Below, one piece after another: positions 61,228-64,000 of a DNA stretch of 64,000 bases. Position 1 is the stretch's first letter. Each line of letters opens with the position of its first letter. The notes beneath the pieces are model-generated. The model saw only the letters and a program-made list of their open reading frames with translations, made no database searches and was not told the DNA's origin. The translations under genes were made by a program, and so were the position numbers. The stretch comes from CBDCCV01 sp965215025 (lineage in GTDB: Bacteria > Bacteroidota > Rhodothermia > Rhodothermales > Salinibacteraceae): NCBI GenBank assembly GCA_965215025.1, contig CBDCCV010000002.1, positions 558,001 through 622,000 of the forward strand, given 5' to 3'.

Positions 61228-62178
61228 TAGCCTATGCACGATGGGACCTCTGGTGACTTGGGACAACGATGGCGAGCGCGGCTTCGTCACGAACTCACAC
61301 TGCACGAACAATCAGGGCGGAGTTGAGAGTACCGATACGTACCAGCCCACGCTAGGAAGCGACTTGATCGGTCAGGAGATTCGTGATCCCGAATATTCTT
61401 CAAGCCTGTACTCCTGCCCGTCAGGACGCGATTGCCGGTACAGCGACAGCGCACTGATCGAGTTCAACGCCGACATCTCCACGACGAAAGGTCTGCTTTA
61501 CGGTACGACATCACGTGATCCTGAGCAAGGCTCGACGTGGGTGGAGTACGAGTACTACACGGACATCGTGCAGGAGCGCTTCATTGAGGGGTTCTTTCAG
61601 GACAAAATCGGCCGCACCACAGGCTGGACCTACGGTGAGTTGGTGAGGGCTTGCGAAAACATACCTGTCTTCAGGGAGGTTAATGGCTTTCCCGTAGATA
61701 CCGGCATCACTCTGCTCTGCCAGAACGAGGTGCAAGCGAACAGCGGCCGCGGCGACAGCGGATCGCCTGTCTTCGAGCGCGAAGGGGGCGACTCCGTCCG
61801 ACTCGTAGGACTAATGTGGGGTGGTGGCATAGATCAAAACGGAAACGACGTGTTCCTTTACAGCCCCATCGATCAGGTCGAAGAGGACCTGACGGACATC
61901 TACGACCCCGACGACATCCAACTGGACTTCGGCGCCGACCGTTGCGCGCCGAGCGCGGGGGGATGCAGCTGACAAAGAGTGAAGAGGTAGGGAGCACAGG
62001 GGCGCTTATCCGCCTTGTGCTTTCCTGTCTCTTTTCGTATCCGTATTGGCGGAAGGTCGGTACTGAGCGGTGATTCTAACATGCCGTCCTCTCCCGATCT
62101 CAGCAGAACCGTTCAACCTCGTGACCCGCCGGACAGGGTCTTGTTTCCCGACTCATCGAGCATCCACCGTACAGTGCT

Positions 62179-62628
62179 ATGAAATACGCTATCTTCGCAC
62201 TCCTTACACTCGCATGGTCGGGTTGCAGCCTGTTTGAAAGCTCAGATGTCTTCGAGCGTACAGGAACAGACTCTGTCACATTCGAGGCCGACCAGGACGC
62301 CTACTCGCTGGGTTCGACTGCGGCAGCGATACTGAGAAATGGCTCCAGCCGCCCTATCGTATATAACCTCTGCTTCACTACGCTCGAAAGGAAAGTGGAG
62401 GGCGAGTGGGTTTTCGTAGGACCGAGCATCGCGTGCTCCGCCGTAGGCATGACGCTTAGCCCCGGAGATCAAGCGCCATACCGCATTGACTTGGGAGGCA
62501 AGCTACTGCCCGATCTGCCGGAAGGAACCTACCGGCTCAAAACAACCGCCGGCCCCGTCGACGAAGACGGCGAAAACTTGCTGCTGACAACGCAGCCGTT
62601 TAGCGTACGCGCCGCCGCCGAGCGATGA
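62179..62628 (+). CDS. Hypothetical lipoprotein
   Basis: 149 residues with a lipobox ending AWSGC and a beta-sandwich-like mature part (TFEADQDAYSLGSTAAAILRN; LSPGDQAPYRIDLGG) resembling an intracellular-proteinase-inhibitor/Ig-like fold. Codon use is more A/T-rich than core genes. It lies in the island between purE and purK; function unknown. Confidence 0.7.
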   Translation: MKYAIFALLTLAWSGCSLFESSDVFERTGTDSVTFEADQDAYSLGSTAAAILRNGSSRPIVYNLCFTTLERKVEGEWVFVGPSIACSAVGMTLSPGDQAPYRIDLGGKLLPDLPEGTYRLKTTAGPVDEDGENLLLTTQPFSVRAAAER

Positions 62629-62679
62629 TAGGTTTCTTGAGTTCAGGAAATCACCACGGTAGCACAACTCCCCCTTGCG

Positions 62680-63237
62680 CTACGCGAACAGCTCACGCAC
62701 CGAGACGGACCAGCCCGGCACCACGTCGCCGCCGTCGAGCGTGTCGGCCTCGGTGAGGACGGCGATGTCGCGGCGGCTCCGGTGCACGGCGAGCGTGCGG
62801 CGGCGCGGGTCGAGGACGAGGACCATCCGCGTGCCGGCGTCGAGCCAGGCGGCCACCTTCTCCTCGACCTCGGTGTAGCGGTCGTGGGGCGAGACGACCT
62901 CGGCGGCGAGGTCGGGCGCACCGGGCCAGTAGCCTTCCACCGGGCCGGCGGCCTCAACGCGCGCACGGCTGACGAAGGCGGCGTCCGGCGCGCGCACGGT
63001 GTCGGGGTCGGTGGCGATCTTGAAGCCCGTCTCGGCGGCGAAGACGCGGCCGAGGCCGTTGGCTTTGACGTGATTCCTAAGCTCCGCGCCGATCTCCGAA
63101 GCGATGTGGCCGTGCTGGCCGCCTGCGGGTGCCATCTGTTTGAGTTCGCCGTGGATGAGTTCGTGGCGGAGGCCGTCGTCGGGCAGGGCGAGGAGTTCGC
63201 CGGCCGTCATCGGTTTGGGGCGGACTTCGGTGGGCAT
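62680..63237 (-). CDS. Uma2 family protein (DUF820)
   Basis: A 185-residue Uma2 protein: MTAGELLALPDDGLRHELIHGEL is the typical start, followed by VRAPDAAFVSR, then APDLAAEVVSPHD and EEKVAAWLDAGTRMVLVLDP with the PD-(D/E)XK-like residues. It sits 76 bases downstream of purK on the same strand. Function is not established for the family. Confidence 0.9.
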   Translation of the reverse strand: MPTEVRPKPMTAGELLALPDDGLRHELIHGELKQMAPAGGQHGHIASEIGAELRNHVKANGLGRVFAAETGFKIATDPDTVRAPDAAFVSRARVEAAGPVEGYWPGAPDLAAEVVSPHDRYTEVEEKVAAWLDAGTRMVLVLDPRRRTLAVHRSRRDIAVLTEADTLDGGDVVPGWSVSVRELFA

Positions 63238-63313
63238 GGCAGACCTCGTAGGCGATGGGAGCGCCGCGTTGTCGGATGGGAAGCGGGCGGCTGCGGCGTT
63301 GTTCCAACGCGCG

Positions 63314-64000
63314 TTAGAGACGGATGGCAGCGGCGGCGTCCTCGGCGCGCTGGCGGACAGCGGCGGGGTCGGTGCCGGTGGCGGTGACGTGGCCCATCTT
63401 CCGCGTTGGGCGCACGTCGGGCTTGCCGTAGATGTGCACCGAGGCGCCGGGGACGGCGAGCGCTTCGGCGAGGCCGTCGGTGCGGGGCGGCGAGCCGTCG
63501 CGGTGGCCGAGAATGTTGACCATCACGGCTGAGGGCGCGCGCAGGCCCGGATCGCCGAGGGGCCAGCCCAGCACGGCGCGCACGTGGTTCTCGAACTGCG
63601 ACGTGTGGCATCCCTCTATCGTGTAGTGCCCCGTGTTGTGCGGGCGCGGCGCCAGCTCGTTGATCTGCACGGTGCCGCCCGGCATCTCAAACAGCTCAAC
63701 GGCCGTGATGCCGACGCCCTCAACGGCCTCGACGGCGGCGCGTGCTACACGCTGCGCTTCTTCGGCCACCTCCGCGCGGATCTCGGCCGGGACGACGACG
63801 GCGTGGCAGCGGTGGTCGCGCTGCTCGGTGTAGGCGACGGGGTAGGCCACGGCCTCGCCGTCGGCCCGCCGCGCGATGAGGACGGACAGCTCACGCTCGA
63901 ACTCCGCGAAGCGCTCTACCATCAGCCCGTCCTCGGCGGCGAGGTCGTCCCACGCGGCGCGGAGGTCGTCGGCGCCGTGGGCAGTGGCGTTGCCGTAGCC
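63314..64000 (-). CDS. purK: N5-carboxyaminoimidazole ribonucleotide synthetase, C-terminal part (5' end outside window)
   Basis: The frame is open to the right edge; 229 codons are visible. The ATP-grasp part contains GYGNATAHGADDL, the EF...ELSVLIAR segment, VELFEMPGGTVQINELAPRPHNTGHYTIEG (seen as VELF, INELAPRPHNTGH), and the C-terminal domain YGKPDVRPTRKMGHVTA. PurK carboxylates AIR using ATP and bicarbonate. Same strand as purE, but ~5.8 kb away. Confidence 0.94.
   Translation of the reverse strand, partial: GYGNATAHGADDLRAAWDDLAAEDGLMVERFAEFERELSVLIARRADGEAVAYPVAYTEQRDHRCHAVVVPAEIRAEVAEEAQRVARAAVEAVEGVGITAVELFEMPGGTVQINELAPRPHNTGHYTIEGCHTSQFENHVRAVLGWPLGDPGLRAPSAVMVNILGHRDGSPPRTDGLAEALAVPGASVHIYGKPDVRPTRKMGHVTATGTDPAAVRQRAEDAAAAIRL

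Larger units (their letters stand above)
59523..61972 (+). pseudogene. Trypsin-like secreted lipoprotein protease, disrupted by an in-frame stop and an IS982 element
   Basis: MKKIAAVLFLTIALWGC is a lipoprotein signal. The frame hits TAA at codon 30 (59610-59612), then stays open to the IS. After removing the IS (60270-61227) and one TAGCCTA copy, the frame continues directly into CTMGPLVTWDNDG, TNSHC (catalytic His) and GRGDSGSPVF (catalytic Ser), ending at 61972. The joined product would be 494 codons. Residues before the protease domain (about 30-240) look like a propeptide, with RLRIGVADDAVMRSVEKRL similar in style to alpha-lytic-protease pro-regions. Two independent lesions mark it as a pseudogene, unless the stop is a sequencing error. 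Confidence 0.85.

Overview
The window is a GC-rich (roughly two-thirds G+C) bacterial chromosome segment. SusC/SusD-type outer membrane proteins, S46 dipeptidyl-peptidases, a DUF5686 protein, futalosine-type menaquinone synthesis, weak Shine-Dalgarno sites and a ribosomal protein S16 with a long tail all point to the Bacteroidota/Rhodothermota side of the tree, most likely a Salinibacter/Rhodothermus/Rubricoccus-type organism. This is inferred from gene content, not from a database match.

Region by region: 1-3.1 kb holds two tandem S46 peptidases that differ at the residue known to separate DPP7 from DPP11. 3.1-5.6 kb holds a chorismate mutase / prephenate dehydratase / DAHP synthase fusion. 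Its leader has a peptide with a Phe/Tyr run (FFAFFYFYF) and a terminator hairpin followed by seven T, which looks like a phenylalanine attenuator. 5.6-18 kb carries an alkaline-phosphatase-superfamily enzyme, a divergent DprA-like protein, a patatin lipase, a DUF5686 outer membrane protein, an acidic repeat lipoprotein, mutS and xseA. 18-22.5 kb is a SusC/SusD pair with a promoter and terminator. 22.6-26 kb is a low-molecular-weight phosphatase plus fructosamine-kinase pair (likely protein deglycation), a HAD phosphatase and rfbB. 26-31.3 kb is an accessory stretch around polA: a solitary Abi_C/HEPN gene flanked by inverted AATCCAAAATC repeats, then an MNT-HEPN pair and a Uma2 gene that share a duplicated 79-bp leader. 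31.3-39.2 kb has an M16 peptidase pair, a ferritin-like protein, fabF, a hotdog thioesterase, a PspC protein, 5-formyl-THF cyclo-ligase and two small genes. 39.3-43.7 kb is ffh-rpsP-rimM-trmD-rplS, in which S16 carries an Ala/Glu-rich tail of about 290 residues. 43.9-46.5 kb is mqnA-like, smpB and tyrS. 46.6-57.5 kb has a TPR protein, a GIY-YIG nuclease, a hybrid sensor kinase/AraC regulator, an aldo/keto reductase, a surface-repeat protein, YiaAB, an LplT-PlsC fusion, a lipoprotein and purE.

From 57.5 to 63.3 kb, purE and purK, commonly neighbours, are separated by a decaying island. An AraC-family gene is split by an IS3-type (IS407-like) element with a 4-bp target duplication. A trypsin-like lipoprotein protease is split by an IS982-type element with a 7-bp target duplication and also has an in-frame stop. 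In both cases deleting the IS and one target copy restores the reading frame exactly. Many intergenic gaps hold long imperfect inverted repeats of two recurring sequence types. No rRNA, tRNA or CRISPR array was seen.
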